From Methanobrevibacter sp. (GTDB lineage Archaea > Methanobacteriota > Methanobacteria > Methanobacteriales > Methanobacteriaceae): a stretch of DNA of 64,000 nucleotides. Below the pieces are notes generated by a model that had not been told where the DNA came from, ran no database searches, and worked only from the letters and a program-made list of their open reading frames with translations. The position numbers and the translations under genes are program-made. Positions within the stretch are counted from its first letter, which is position 1. Each line of letters starts with the position of its first letter. The stretch covers positions 62,001 through 126,000 of the forward strand of contig NZ_JAFYHP010000016.1 of assembly GCF_017539065.1 (NCBI RefSeq), read 5' to 3'. Below, in pieces: positions 27,601-35,077 of this stretch.

Positions 27601-27737
27601 TCCTGAAATGTATCATCTGCACAATCTGAAATAACTGTAGTGTTATTTTCTTCATTTGCTGATACACCACCTACAGATATTAAAAAAAGCATTAACAATA
27701 AAATAATATAACACTTTTTAGACTTATTCAACAACAT
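21633..27737 (-). CDS. Giant adhesin-like surface protein (2034 aa)
   Basis: A multi-domain secreted protein. A signal peptide (about 1-27) precedes a jelly-roll-like segment (85-215). Next come a PKD domain (WDFGDGNTS near 256), a parallel beta-helix (300-540), two chitobiase/CHB_HEX_C-like repeats (FYTLDGSDP near 705; YYTLDGTNP near 785) and a PQQ-type beta-propeller of about eight blades (865-1225). Then follow a second PKD (WSFGDG near 1245), a third CHB_HEX_C-like repeat (1300-1380), a second beta-helix (1410-1660), a Gly/Asn/His-rich linker (1886-1930) and a C-terminal helix (about 1996-2020) with RRIKK after it. It should be anchored in the membrane and project through the pseudomurein wall. 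Ligand unknown. Confidence 0.88.
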   Translation of the reverse strand: MLLNKSKKCYIILLLMLFLISVGGVSANEENNTTVISDCADDTFQDDAMLADTLYFESPDNTSNILESNSNNDVLEEDVSGGYVVNDVVVNPSFESNTDGWDSSQVDIVSGGKAYAKNGTYFINLKDNISYISQTINFDTIDTVSFYYMSKIQGSSIDLFLDDNLVMDYTIKKAGYSKNRWEEVNLDVSGFTGWHEFKISQNNGSGFLDNFNVIYNRNLVANFTMGSFSVDGNEITINFTDHSLGLISNYLWDFGDGNTSTQQNPTHTFKLGHHRITLMVSNSYSSCVYFYDLPVSAPTVERTGVEYSTIQKAIDNAADGDVITVTPNVFVSSYYENLVIDKSLTLNFNNCTLIAKNNNAPIISVKNNAKVIINNISFGNSNLISADSSSQLMIENSLIKDSNITLVEGDILIRNTQFNNCYLTILNDNYGMDYCNVSVGGVIVTGGKSMVTNSSFSGCDVAINQTGGELSLISNSITHNGVGVSVSGGIANVNFNEIHSNSRFGLIYSMDNIDYSNNWWGSNNPSYNCSLIIPDYYLDVCQVNESSLGINSWIVLNITKHDLDYHYWIRGVTYYNLTIDLVHNNLGEDISQFSVLPSKFYEFKFNNVEFDIFIENGFKEYLFSWGYLTSDVGEMNVQFGKETVILSLDVHQTLRVGEFSEPGFENFPYEKWIVEDVPKVTYITPSTSFKDTLEVRMECNDSNAVIFYTLDGSDPGYSPTRLVYTGPFTVNETTVVHYAAIDSLGNFYMLEDCTLQGNTPTFTRSKTFVIFSWWYKSLTDYNYLPNYYTLDGTNPMDSDSTMIYTHPFFIDEISVLRIVIPDYSGRYNWPLRVSFYNYDFSVTYLKEANSSDSGAVWSQYQGDINNTGSTNYSGPLNNISKWTNENIISSGSAVVDNDNHIYIGGDDGYLYCLNSQGLVIWRFGTTSKIICTPTIGNDGNIYFTNWLNSTLYCLSPSGKLVWKYYLGDYNTGSSPVFGYNDILYVISGNDTYSTLFAFKNQKLLWTYKLPALIAHTPIIGSDGAIYLLSNDNFLLAVNVDGTFKFNVLIGVLSDDEAMNAHVSNPAYFSYGSGKYASLSLYDDLIYILNHDTVSAFYLNGTKAWHNRIFGVSGTPSCYDGVLYIAGTSGLYALNASNGEQLWFKSLKTTSLSLSSPLISNGSVVYVSGNSTVYAISLEGNMLWSYNIPFKYDGAFSLSSPTLTDDGTLIVTTIQGIYAFADIAAEFIYCHVNGTERTIQFTDLSTKGNNSYFWSFGDGYYSQEQNPKHVYAEPGKYRVELVVEHNGINLARNTTIEVISYDITPPIPVTAYINNTKTKGGIFNQTQIVTLVSSDESGKYTIYYTVDGSNPINSSTRRTYLEPISVEIYTVLNAVAVDESNNYAKVSTFTFNITDAINVNDKINTTLIQKIQELLDNAEPNSKFVFDYDELYGANFTINKPLNIISNVNTRLVGNNNQPVFTLTENAKNSTINGFIIENEGADGILISNTDSVKVLNSIVSASDACGINIVNSKNTLVKVTVVDNSTNGVKVTNSLNTNLERITVKNSDDNGVWILNSKNTILTDSLLESNGEDPYTSSANQILLDGSTNTRITNNIINYGVFGIHLKNTNDCTLIDNNTVYEGIGDAIYLTGRYLSLNITHNTLDGCFNGINFNGYSENVEVVNNLIQKMHQHDGEPESGREYDAFYGFRHRTDLYGQYHNAVQVFELASNFHGEVHLENNICILLEHRAWESRKTSTYTESSCDGYGYNLWDGSDSYHWRITAGTHYREGFVDLVLDRIGDSSYRLRLINQRTGEYLSDIPAFDVIFTAGRYTQTVKFINDSAIATFDVASSITTITAKISAEIKKSISWNIPISEGYSSSNRDKDPGYEAGEAINNPNPKAPSINDMINRFNGNNGNGNGQGSGNGNGDGDGNGNGNGQGSGNGHGSHGHGGSNVNGREGEIEGNANNLIQTDSGNSPSVGVEAAAEGDSDSVEGGSESGEGFEEPVNAYEVSKVINIEKSNVNFVAAVILFAVIVILGYGYRRIKKDGDEF

Positions 27738-27863
27738 GTTCTTTTTCTCTTCTCTTTAGAATTGTACCTTAAGGATTCAAACCTTAAAAGTACCCTATGT
27801 GACTAGTTAAAAAAAAATGAAAAAATAAAAGAAGAGAAAAAAATTAATTTTTTTATTCTTCTA

Positions 27864-30821
27864 TTATTTTTTAACTGTCAATTTTACTTTTTTGCTAATA
27901 GATTTGAAGTATTTGTTTCCAGCGAATTTAATAGTTCCAGTGTATTTACCTTTTTTAGTCAGTTTAGTGATTTTAAAGGTTGCTTTACCTTTACTATTAG
28001 TTGTTGCTTTGTATGTTTTTTTACCTACTTTTAAAGTAACTTTAACTTTACTCATTGCTTTTCCTTTGTTGTTTTTCAAAGTAATGGAGTATTTTTTTGT
28101 TTTAGTTTTTGCTTTAAATGTTGCTTTTTTAGCTGTTATTTTTGGAGTGGCTTTAGCTACAACTACTTTAACAGTGTTGAGGATTGATTTAGTGTATAGA
28201 CTGTCTCCTTCAAAGCTAATGGTTGCGGTGTAGGTTTTTGGTACTAAGCCTGCAATATTCAATGATACTTGACCATTGGTATTGGTAACTAGGTTTTTAG
28301 AAATGCTTCCTACTTTTACACTTACTGTTTTACCTACAACAGCTTTGCCGTTTTCATCTTTTAATGTGATGATTAAGTTTTTAGCTACATTGTATGTGGC
28401 TGAAACGCTTGGGGCTGTTATTGTTGTAGTGTATGGGAATACAAAGTTGTCTGTTTTATTTGATGCGGAATATATTTCGCTTCCTTTATAACTAACTGTT
28501 AATGCTATTGTTCCTTTTAGATTAGGAATGGTAACAGTACCGTTAATATCTGTTGCAGTGGTTGTTTCTGCATTGTTGATTTTGTATGTTACATTAGCAT
28601 TTGGAATTGCTTTGTTTTCATCATCTTTTAGTGTGATGATGATTGAGTTTCCAGCAACTGTAGTTGAGATACTTGTATCGTGTGCGAATACGAAGTTATT
28701 TTCTTTGTTGGATGGGAAGTATGTGTCATTTCCTGCATAATTAACTGTGATGCTGATTGCACCTTTTAAGTTAATAATGGATACAATACCGTTAGCATCG
28801 GTTGTTTTGTTTACTTCGTTTTCTGTGTTGATTTTGTAGGTTATGATTGCATTTGAAATATTTTTACCATTGAAATCTTTTAAAACAATTATGATTACTC
28901 CTTTTTCGGTTGAAGTAATAGTAATGTTTGTTTGTAATGGTTTTTCAACAATGCTAGCATCTTCTAGTTCGTATTCTTCGCCGAATAATGTTAATTTGAC
29001 TTCATCAGTTAATGATCCTGCTTTGAATTTTAATTCACCTTTACCATTGTGAATGGTTACTGGTGTTACTTCGCCATTAGTGGTTGTGAATTGTAAAGTA
29101 AGGTCATTTAATGCACCAGTATCAATTGTTGAAGCTTCGTTGTTGTCGGTTGTTAAATCAACACTGATATCATATTCGTCACCGGAATACATTTTAGCAG
29201 TATCTACTTTTAATACTAATCTTAGGTATTGATCAATTCCAGTTACTGTGTTTGTTCCGTACCAGTTGTTGGTACTGGTAACTGTTGCACCGGTTGCGTT
29301 GAATGCATTGGTGTTGTTGTAGATTGCATTGAAAGTAATTGTTGCATTACCACCAGTAATTTCAATACCTTTAACATTATCTTTGATAATGTTGTTGGTT
29401 ATTATTAATTCACCAGCGGTTTGACTGATAGCAACATTAGAACCTGTTAAATTACTGTTGGTGATTTTTGATTTACCACCATTAACAATAATTCCACCAT
29501 TTGCAACATTAACATTAACTAAAGTAGCATTAGCAGAAGTAATAGTTACAATACTATCATTAAAGTTAACAGCATTAATATCAATATTTCCTGCTTTTAA
29601 CTTAAGATTGGAATTAATGTTTGAATCAGCAATTATTAATTTAGATACTTCATCAGTAGATACACTAGAAACATCACTAATATTAGTTACAGTGACAATT
29701 GCACCATTGTTAATATTAATATTGCCATTTAACTTATTTCCATTAAAGTTTAAAGTTAAAGTTTGATTAATTGTTAAATCTTCTGTTAACTCATTTGGAA
29801 TTTCAATGGTTGCACCATCAACTGCATTATTAATAGCATCCTGAACACTAGCATACATTTTACCATCAATAGTAGGATAAATTAATGATAAAATTTGAGA
29901 ATAAGTATCATTAGCATCATTGTTAAATACAGTTAAAGTAACATTGTATTCACCAGGGGTAAATATTTTAGTTGGATTAATATCAGTACTGTTTGTACGA
30001 TCTCCAAAGTCCCAAAAAACACTATTGAATGTACCTTTTGCTTTATTTGTAAATTGAACAGAAATATTATCATTATTTACAGTTGGAACATATTCAAAAT
30101 TAGAAGATAATTTATCATCAAATATTACACTAAACTTATCAAAAAGCATGTATCCTCTAAATTGATTTCCATCGAATGATATTTCAAACAAATTATTCCC
30201 TAAATAATTTTTATCAGAAAGATCAATATTAACTTCTTGCCAATTATAACCTCTCTGATAATTGATTGTAGAAACTGTCTCACTACCAACAGATATTGTA
30301 AAATCACCAGCGGAAAAAAGATAATTATAATAAAAACTTATTGATTTAACTGAAGTAAAATCTATATATTGAGAAATATAATATAATCCTCCATCTTCAT
30401 ATTCAATAAATAATGCATTTCCATCAAGCATGTCTGCTTGTTCTTCAGGATCTTCAGCTACAATTTGTCCAATAGGTTCTGCTCTAGATTTGTCATATTT
30501 ACCTGTTCCACCAGGAGTTTTTGTAACATTCCACCCATAAACATTACCATAATCATCAAGAGTTCCTTCTTCAAAATCAGGATTCTCAAAAACATTAGAA
30601 TCATCTGATAACTCATCATTTACCTCATTAGACAATTTAACATCATTTGAAATATCATTAGATAACATATCATTAACTGATTGCTCATTTACAATATTAG
30701 AATCAGAATTAGACATACAACTTGAATTATCAACTGTTTCTGATGCAAAGGCAGTTCCCATTAAAAATATAAAAATAGATAATAAAAGTAATACTCCCAT
30801 CATCTTTTTTCTATTTAGCAT
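27864..30821 (-). CDS. Adhesin-like protein with Ig-like repeats and cationic C-terminal domain (985 aa)
   Basis: Signal peptide MLNRKKMMGVLLLLSIFIFL to about residue 27. A jelly-roll-like domain (75-220) is followed by a PKD domain (FWDFGDRTNS near 275), a parallel beta-helix (325-540) and at least four Ig-like repeats of about 80 residues (620-980). Each repeat has the pattern ITLKDENGKAVVGKTV then TNTNGQVSLN then FEGDSLYTKS. The last repeat is very Lys-rich (KKATFKAKTKTKKYSITL) and closely resembles the C-terminus of the 672-aa adhesin at 32639. There is no terminal membrane helix, so attachment is probably through this cationic domain. It is on the same strand as the 2034-aa gene, 126 bp apart. 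Confidence 0.88.
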   Translation of the reverse strand: MLNRKKMMGVLLLLSIFIFLMGTAFASETVDNSSCMSNSDSNIVNEQSVNDMLSNDISNDVKLSNEVNDELSDDSNVFENPDFEEGTLDDYGNVYGWNVTKTPGGTGKYDKSRAEPIGQIVAEDPEEQADMLDGNALFIEYEDGGLYYISQYIDFTSVKSISFYYNYLFSAGDFTISVGSETVSTINYQRGYNWQEVNIDLSDKNYLGNNLFEISFDGNQFRGYMLFDKFSVIFDDKLSSNFEYVPTVNNDNISVQFTNKAKGTFNSVFWDFGDRTNSTDINPTKIFTPGEYNVTLTVFNNDANDTYSQILSLIYPTIDGKMYASVQDAINNAVDGATIEIPNELTEDLTINQTLTLNFNGNKLNGNININNGAIVTVTNISDVSSVSTDEVSKLIIADSNINSNLKLKAGNIDINAVNFNDSIVTITSANATLVNVNVANGGIIVNGGKSKITNSNLTGSNVAISQTAGELIITNNIIKDNVKGIEITGGNATITFNAIYNNTNAFNATGATVTSTNNWYGTNTVTGIDQYLRLVLKVDTAKMYSGDEYDISVDLTTDNNEASTIDTGALNDLTLQFTTTNGEVTPVTIHNGKGELKFKAGSLTDEVKLTLFGEEYELEDASIVEKPLQTNITITSTEKGVIIIVLKDFNGKNISNAIITYKINTENEVNKTTDANGIVSIINLKGAISITVNYAGNDTYFPSNKENNFVFAHDTSISTTVAGNSIIITLKDDENKAIPNANVTYKINNAETTTATDINGTVTIPNLKGTIALTVSYKGSEIYSASNKTDNFVFPYTTTITAPSVSATYNVAKNLIITLKDENGKAVVGKTVSVKVGSISKNLVTNTNGQVSLNIAGLVPKTYTATISFEGDSLYTKSILNTVKVVVAKATPKITAKKATFKAKTKTKKYSITLKNNKGKAMSKVKVTLKVGKKTYKATTNSKGKATFKITKLTKKGKYTGTIKFAGNKYFKSISKKVKLTVKK

Positions 30822-30847
30822 GATTTCACCAATTTTAAGGATTTAAA

Positions 30848-31951
30848 CTATGGGAAGTTAGTATTATTATTGTAATTTGATCCTACAGATGTTACAAATC
30901 TTGGAGAGAAAGTTCCATTGAAATTTGAGTTATAAACACCAACAAATCCGGTTGCCACATAATTTGAAGTAGCATAAATATCAAAAAGAAGATTTGGTGA
31001 ATTTAATCCAATGTTACAATAAGTGATATTTAAAAAAGTTACATTATGATTATTTAGATATAATCCATACTCAATATCAGAAATATTATTATTGCAGAAA
31101 TCAACTGATAATTTACCATTAGTTTTTGCTTTTTTACCTGTAAATTCAACACCTTCTTTTACATGAGTAATAACATTACCACATATTGTACCTTTAAAGT
31201 TTCCTCCAAAGAACATTCCTACTTCAGTACTTGCGATTGAAATACCTGTGATTACATTATTAGAAATAACAGAACTGCCTCTATTAGTCCAATCACTATC
31301 ACTTAAAGTTTGATGATCTACTAAAGAAATTCCATCTCTTGTAAATCCTGAAATTTTATTATTATTTATAATTACATTATCGTATGTTTCCTTGATGTTT
31401 ATTCCATCTTTTCCACCAACAATATTATTATTTTCTATTGTTGCGTTAATTACATTTGCACCATATATTGCTGCATTTCCAGTTGTAACTTTCATGTTGA
31501 AACCAGTGATTACAATATTATTTGATCCATCAACTGTGAATAAATCACCTGAACCAGTGATATTTGCACCATTACCAGTGAATTTATTGTTGTTACCAGT
31601 TACCATTGCAAAATTTGTATAATTAGTACTATTATCAAAATAAAATTCATAACCAGTATAATTTCCATTAGCTATTTTATTATTAATATCAGTGAAGTTA
31701 GAACTAGCAGTTACATTAAATCGTTGATAAGTTATAGCTCTGTTTCCACCTTCATCTGCTTCTTTGACTGCGACATCATCCACTGCAACATCATCAGCCT
31801 GTTCATCAATCTCTTCTACTGCGACATCATCCACTGCAACGTCATCAGTAGGTTCGTCTATATCTGCGGCAATATTTTCACTAGCAGATACTGCTCCTAT
31901 TGCAAAGACAGCAAGTACTATCATTGCAATTATCATGTAATATTTAGATTT
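30848..31951 (-). CDS. Adhesin-like beta-helix protein (367 aa)
   Basis: From ATG 31951, which has GAGGAAATAATT before it, the protein begins MKSKYYMIIAMIVLAVFAIG, a signal peptide ending at AVSASE. An acidic tandem repeat follows: DDVAVDDVAV appears twice in residues 33-68, matched by a near-identical 36-bp repeat in the DNA. The rest (80-367) is a right-handed parallel beta-helix with many NN/GN turns (VVTGNNNKF, IENNNIVGGKDG). No C-terminal anchor, Ig-like repeat or membrane helix is seen, so it may be secreted or bound through a partner. It ends 27 bp before the 985-aa adhesin gene on the same strand; the three form one leftward group. Confidence 0.82.
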   Translation of the reverse strand, partial: KSKYYMIIAMIVLAVFAIGAVSASENIAADIDEPTDDVAVDDVAVEEIDEQADDVAVDDVAVKEADEGGNRAITYQRFNVTASSNFTDINNKIANGNYTGYEFYFDNSTNYTNFAMVTGNNNKFTGNGANITGSGDLFTVDGSNNIVITGFNMKVTTGNAAIYGANVINATIENNNIVGGKDGINIKETYDNVIINNNKISGFTRDGISLVDHQTLSDSDWTNRGSSVISNNVITGISIASTEVGMFFGGNFKGTICGNVITHVKEGVEFTGKKAKTNGKLSVDFCNNNISDIEYGLYLNNHNVTFLNITYCNIGLNSPNLLFDIYATSNYVATGFVGVYNSNFNGTFSPRFVTSVGSNYNNNTNFP

Positions 31952-32157
31952 CATAATTATTTCCTCTAAACTTTTATAAAGAAGAAATATCAAATAAAAT
32001 AAGTAGAGGTTTAATATAAATGTGTTAATTTGTGTTTTTTCTGTCTTAATTGTGAATTATAATTCATATCGTTATTTTTATTAAGGAGAAAAAATATAAA
32101 TGTCGTCTTCAAAACATTTACAGTAAATTAATAATTTTTTATATTTTACCTCACTTA

Positions 32158-32597
32158 TTGCTTATCGACATTTAATCTTTTTTTATCAGTGATGCGAAAA
32201 TTGTTACACATCATTTATTATATAACTTGAAATCTATATTTAAAATATTCGCTTTAAATTTTAATTTGAAGGCTAAAAATTCGCCATACTCAAAATGAAC
32301 ACATCGGGGGGGGGGCGTTAGTAAATTGGTTAAATGATTGCTTTAATCTAAAAATAAATGAATATCATTTCAAAACTATCCTAAAAATTGAACACTTAAA
32401 TAATAAAAATCATCATTACAATTTAAAATTCATCTATAAAAACAAAATCTTTTTTATAAATTACCATAACAACTTTTATATTGAACATTTTCCATTAAAT
32501 ATTAACATAGACAATTTACTATATCACCTCGATTTAGTAGTTTTACTTTACAACGAGTATTAAAAGTCAATTGTCTTATATTTTGCTTATCGATATT
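32158..32597. repeat. Direct repeat TTGCTTATCGA(C/T)ATT in the divergent adhesin promoter region
   Basis: A 15-bp sequence at 32158-32172 recurs at 32583-32597 with 14 of 15 bases identical, in the same orientation. One copy lies about 205 bp upstream of the leftward 367-aa adhesin gene. The other lies 42-56 bp upstream of the rightward 672-aa adhesin gene, just before its TATA-like ATTTTATACA. Each could bind a shared regulator. Only two copies are seen. Confidence 0.35.
32306..32315. repeat. Run of ten G residues between divergent adhesin genes
   Basis: A G10 tract stands in an otherwise strongly AT-rich intergenic region of about 690 bp. It lies roughly midway between the start codons of two divergent adhesin-like genes (31951 and 32639). 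Homopolymer G runs of this length are prone to slippage. No other such tract was noticed in the window. Apart from this and the direct repeat, the spacer shows only promoter-like AT stretches. Confidence 0.85.
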
Positions 32598-32638
32598 ATA
32601 ATCTCTATTTTATACAATATTTTTGGAGATTAAAAAAA

Positions 32639-34657
32639 ATGAATAGAAAACACATCGGCTTCACAATACTGCTAATCATTATAACATTAGTCTCGATTAG
32701 CAGCATTCAGGCAGCTAACCAGACAGACATTATTGAAAGCACTGACACTAATCCATTAGCTGAAATCAGTTTCAATGGTACAACATCAGATGACCTTCAA
32801 AAAACAATAGACAAGGCAAGTGACGGAGAGACAATAAACCTAGGTGAAAACAAGGCGTATAATCTAAACACTACAGTTGAAATAACAAGACCAGTGACCC
32901 TGAAAGGTACTAATGTAAGCATAACTTCAGAAAATGCCTTAAGCATCAGACAGACAAGCAATGTTGAAATCAACGGAATTAAATTCATAAACCCAAATCC
33001 TTTAGAAGGATATGCAGGATCTGTGAAAGGAACAGGAATTTATATTCAGGGATTAACCAATATCATAATCGACAACTGCAATTTCATAAATTATGCTTAT
33101 GGAGTCGACATGTACACATCAAGCGATTCTGTTGTGAGAAATTCCTATTTCACCGGTACAACTACTGGTGTTGTTCCTGAGCGTGCAGATGCTGGAACCA
33201 AGGCATTGCAGATTATGGGCTCACACAGCATCAAAGCCATAAACAACACTTTCGAGGGAAATATCCTTGACGGCTTAAGCATTGCCTCATCATCATACAA
33301 CGTTTACGCAGAAAACAACACTTTCATTAACAATACCTATGCAATCTTTTACGGCGGCGCTTCAACTGAAGGAAACATCTTGAAAAACAACCGTTTCATA
33401 ACCTGCGGCATGATCAACACAAGCTACACAGACCAACTGGGTAAAGTGGAAGTAAACTACCAGAACCTTCCGGTTATTAGCCTTCAAAAAGCATCAAGCT
33501 ACATTCAAATCATTGACAATGAATTTATTGTTAAAAATGACAATATTCTAATTCTATCAGAAGCTGAAAACCGTGCACATGGTTTCCCGTCAGTAATTGG
33601 TGCAATAAACATTACCGGAAACACCGTTAAAAAATATGACGCAAGTGTTGATGATTCAAGCGTCACATTCTACTACATCAATGTTTTGGAAAACCTTGGA
33701 ATAAGTCCGGTCGGTGAAATTGACGTTTATGAAAACAACTTCACAGACATACCTGGAATTGTAAACTTTAAATTAAACTTCAATGAGATAAAAGACTCAA
33801 ACAATACCGTTCACATTCCAAAGACCCAGACCAATACCTTTTTAACCGTTACATATGTTAAGGACGGCCGCATCGTGGTTGAGCTGGATGACCTTGCCGG
33901 AAGCGGAATTGTCAGTGAAAAAATAACCTACTCCATTAATGGAGGATCAGACATTACAGATGAAACCGACATGTATGGTCATATCTACATCAACGGCTTG
34001 AGCGGTGAGGTTAAACTTAAAGCCAAGTTTAAGGGAAGTGACAAATACAGTGAATGTGATTTAACAACAACCATCCAGGTCTCACCGGTACAAACCGCAA
34101 CCAGTATCGCTGCAGGCAGTTTAACTGTTAATGTAATCAGTGCCAAAGGAACTTCATATAAGTTCACACTTAAGGATGCAACAGGCAAAGCCATAGCAGA
34201 TAAACAGGTAAGCATAACCTTTGACGGTAAAATATACACTGCAACAAGTAACACTAACGGTATTGTAAGCTTTGCTTTACCTGCTGCCGCTGCCGGAAAA
34301 TATGCAGTGACAATGGCATTCAGTGGAGATACGACCTACAAGGGCAGTGTCGCAACTTCAACCATAAGCATCAACAAGCAGGCAACTAAACTGACCGTTG
34401 CTAAAAAGACCTTTAAAAAGTCTGCTACTAAAAAGGTTACTGCTGTTTTAAAGGACAATACTGGTAAAGTTTTAAGCGGTAAGAAAATGACTTTAAAAGT
34501 TAACGGCAAGACCTATACTGCTAAAACAAACAGCAAAGGTGTTGCAACCTTTAAGGTTAAACTGACCAAAAAAGGAACCTTCAAGGCAACAACCAAGTTT
34601 GCAGGCGATTCTTACTACAGTGCAAAAACAGCAAGTTCAAAAATTGTAATAAAATAG
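32639..34657 (+). CDS. Adhesin-like protein with beta-helix and Ig-like C-terminal repeats (672 aa)
   Basis: Signal peptide of about 26 residues (MNRKHIGFTILLIIITLVSI to IQAA). A parallel beta-helix (45-400) is rich in NNTF/ENNTF turns. Three Ig-like repeats follow (about 405-490, 490-580, 585-672). The last is Lys-rich (TKLTVAKKTFKKSATKKVTA) and homologous to the end of the 985-aa adhesin. TGGAGATT precedes the ATG. Codon third positions are richer in G/C than in the leftward adhesins, suggesting a different history. It is transcribed away from them across the G10-bearing spacer. Confidence 0.87.
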   Translation: MNRKHIGFTILLIIITLVSISSIQAANQTDIIESTDTNPLAEISFNGTTSDDLQKTIDKASDGETINLGENKAYNLNTTVEITRPVTLKGTNVSITSENALSIRQTSNVEINGIKFINPNPLEGYAGSVKGTGIYIQGLTNIIIDNCNFINYAYGVDMYTSSDSVVRNSYFTGTTTGVVPERADAGTKALQIMGSHSIKAINNTFEGNILDGLSIASSSYNVYAENNTFINNTYAIFYGGASTEGNILKNNRFITCGMINTSYTDQLGKVEVNYQNLPVISLQKASSYIQIIDNEFIVKNDNILILSEAENRAHGFPSVIGAINITGNTVKKYDASVDDSSVTFYYINVLENLGISPVGEIDVYENNFTDIPGIVNFKLNFNEIKDSNNTVHIPKTQTNTFLTVTYVKDGRIVVELDDLAGSGIVSEKITYSINGGSDITDETDMYGHIYINGLSGEVKLKAKFKGSDKYSECDLTTTIQVSPVQTATSIAAGSLTVNVISAKGTSYKFTLKDATGKAIADKQVSITFDGKIYTATSNTNGIVSFALPAAAAGKYAVTMAFSGDTTYKGSVATSTISINKQATKLTVAKKTFKKSATKKVTAVLKDNTGKVLSGKKMTLKVNGKTYTAKTNSKGVATFKVKLTKKGTFKATTKFAGDSYYSAKTASSKIVIK

Positions 34658-34753
34658 CTTAATTGCTATTTTACATTTTCTTTTTTAAAAACCCTATTCC
34701 TTTTCAAATGCTCTCACTAATTCTTTATATTTTGCTATATTCAATCTTATATC

Positions 34754-35034
34754 ATGAAAATAAAATATTTTAAAATTGAAAATTTTGAAAAAGAAGATGC
34801 AAATGAAATTAAAAATATTATAATAAAACCTAGAGGATTATTTTCGGTATACCTCAATTTATTGGTGTAGAAGAAACTTGGGATAATCCAATTTCATATG
34901 TTTTTAAGTTGGGAGATGCTAACAACAAAAGTGATAATTTAACTGCTGAAAAAAGCAAAGAAATATTGGATGAAATCAAAAAGGAAATTAAAGAATTGAA
35001 TGAAGAATATGAAGTGAAAGAGCATAAACTATAA
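34754..35034 (+). pseudogene. Frameshifted remnant of a small gene
   Basis: ATG 34754 opens a frame (MKIKYFKIENFEKEDANEIK) that stops after 38 codons at 34868-34870. A second frame overlaps it and continues from about 34830 to TAA 35034 with coding-like sequence (IFGIPQFIGVEETWDNPISY, then DEIKKEIKELNEEYEVKEHKL). One shift near 34830-34850 would join them into a protein of about 93 residues. I do not recognise the family. It sits between the adhesin and the RhuM gene in the gap that has no intact gene. Confidence 0.5.
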
Positions 35035-35077
35035 ACTAGCTAAACTCATAAAATACAACTTTCACCCCCTCCACGAA

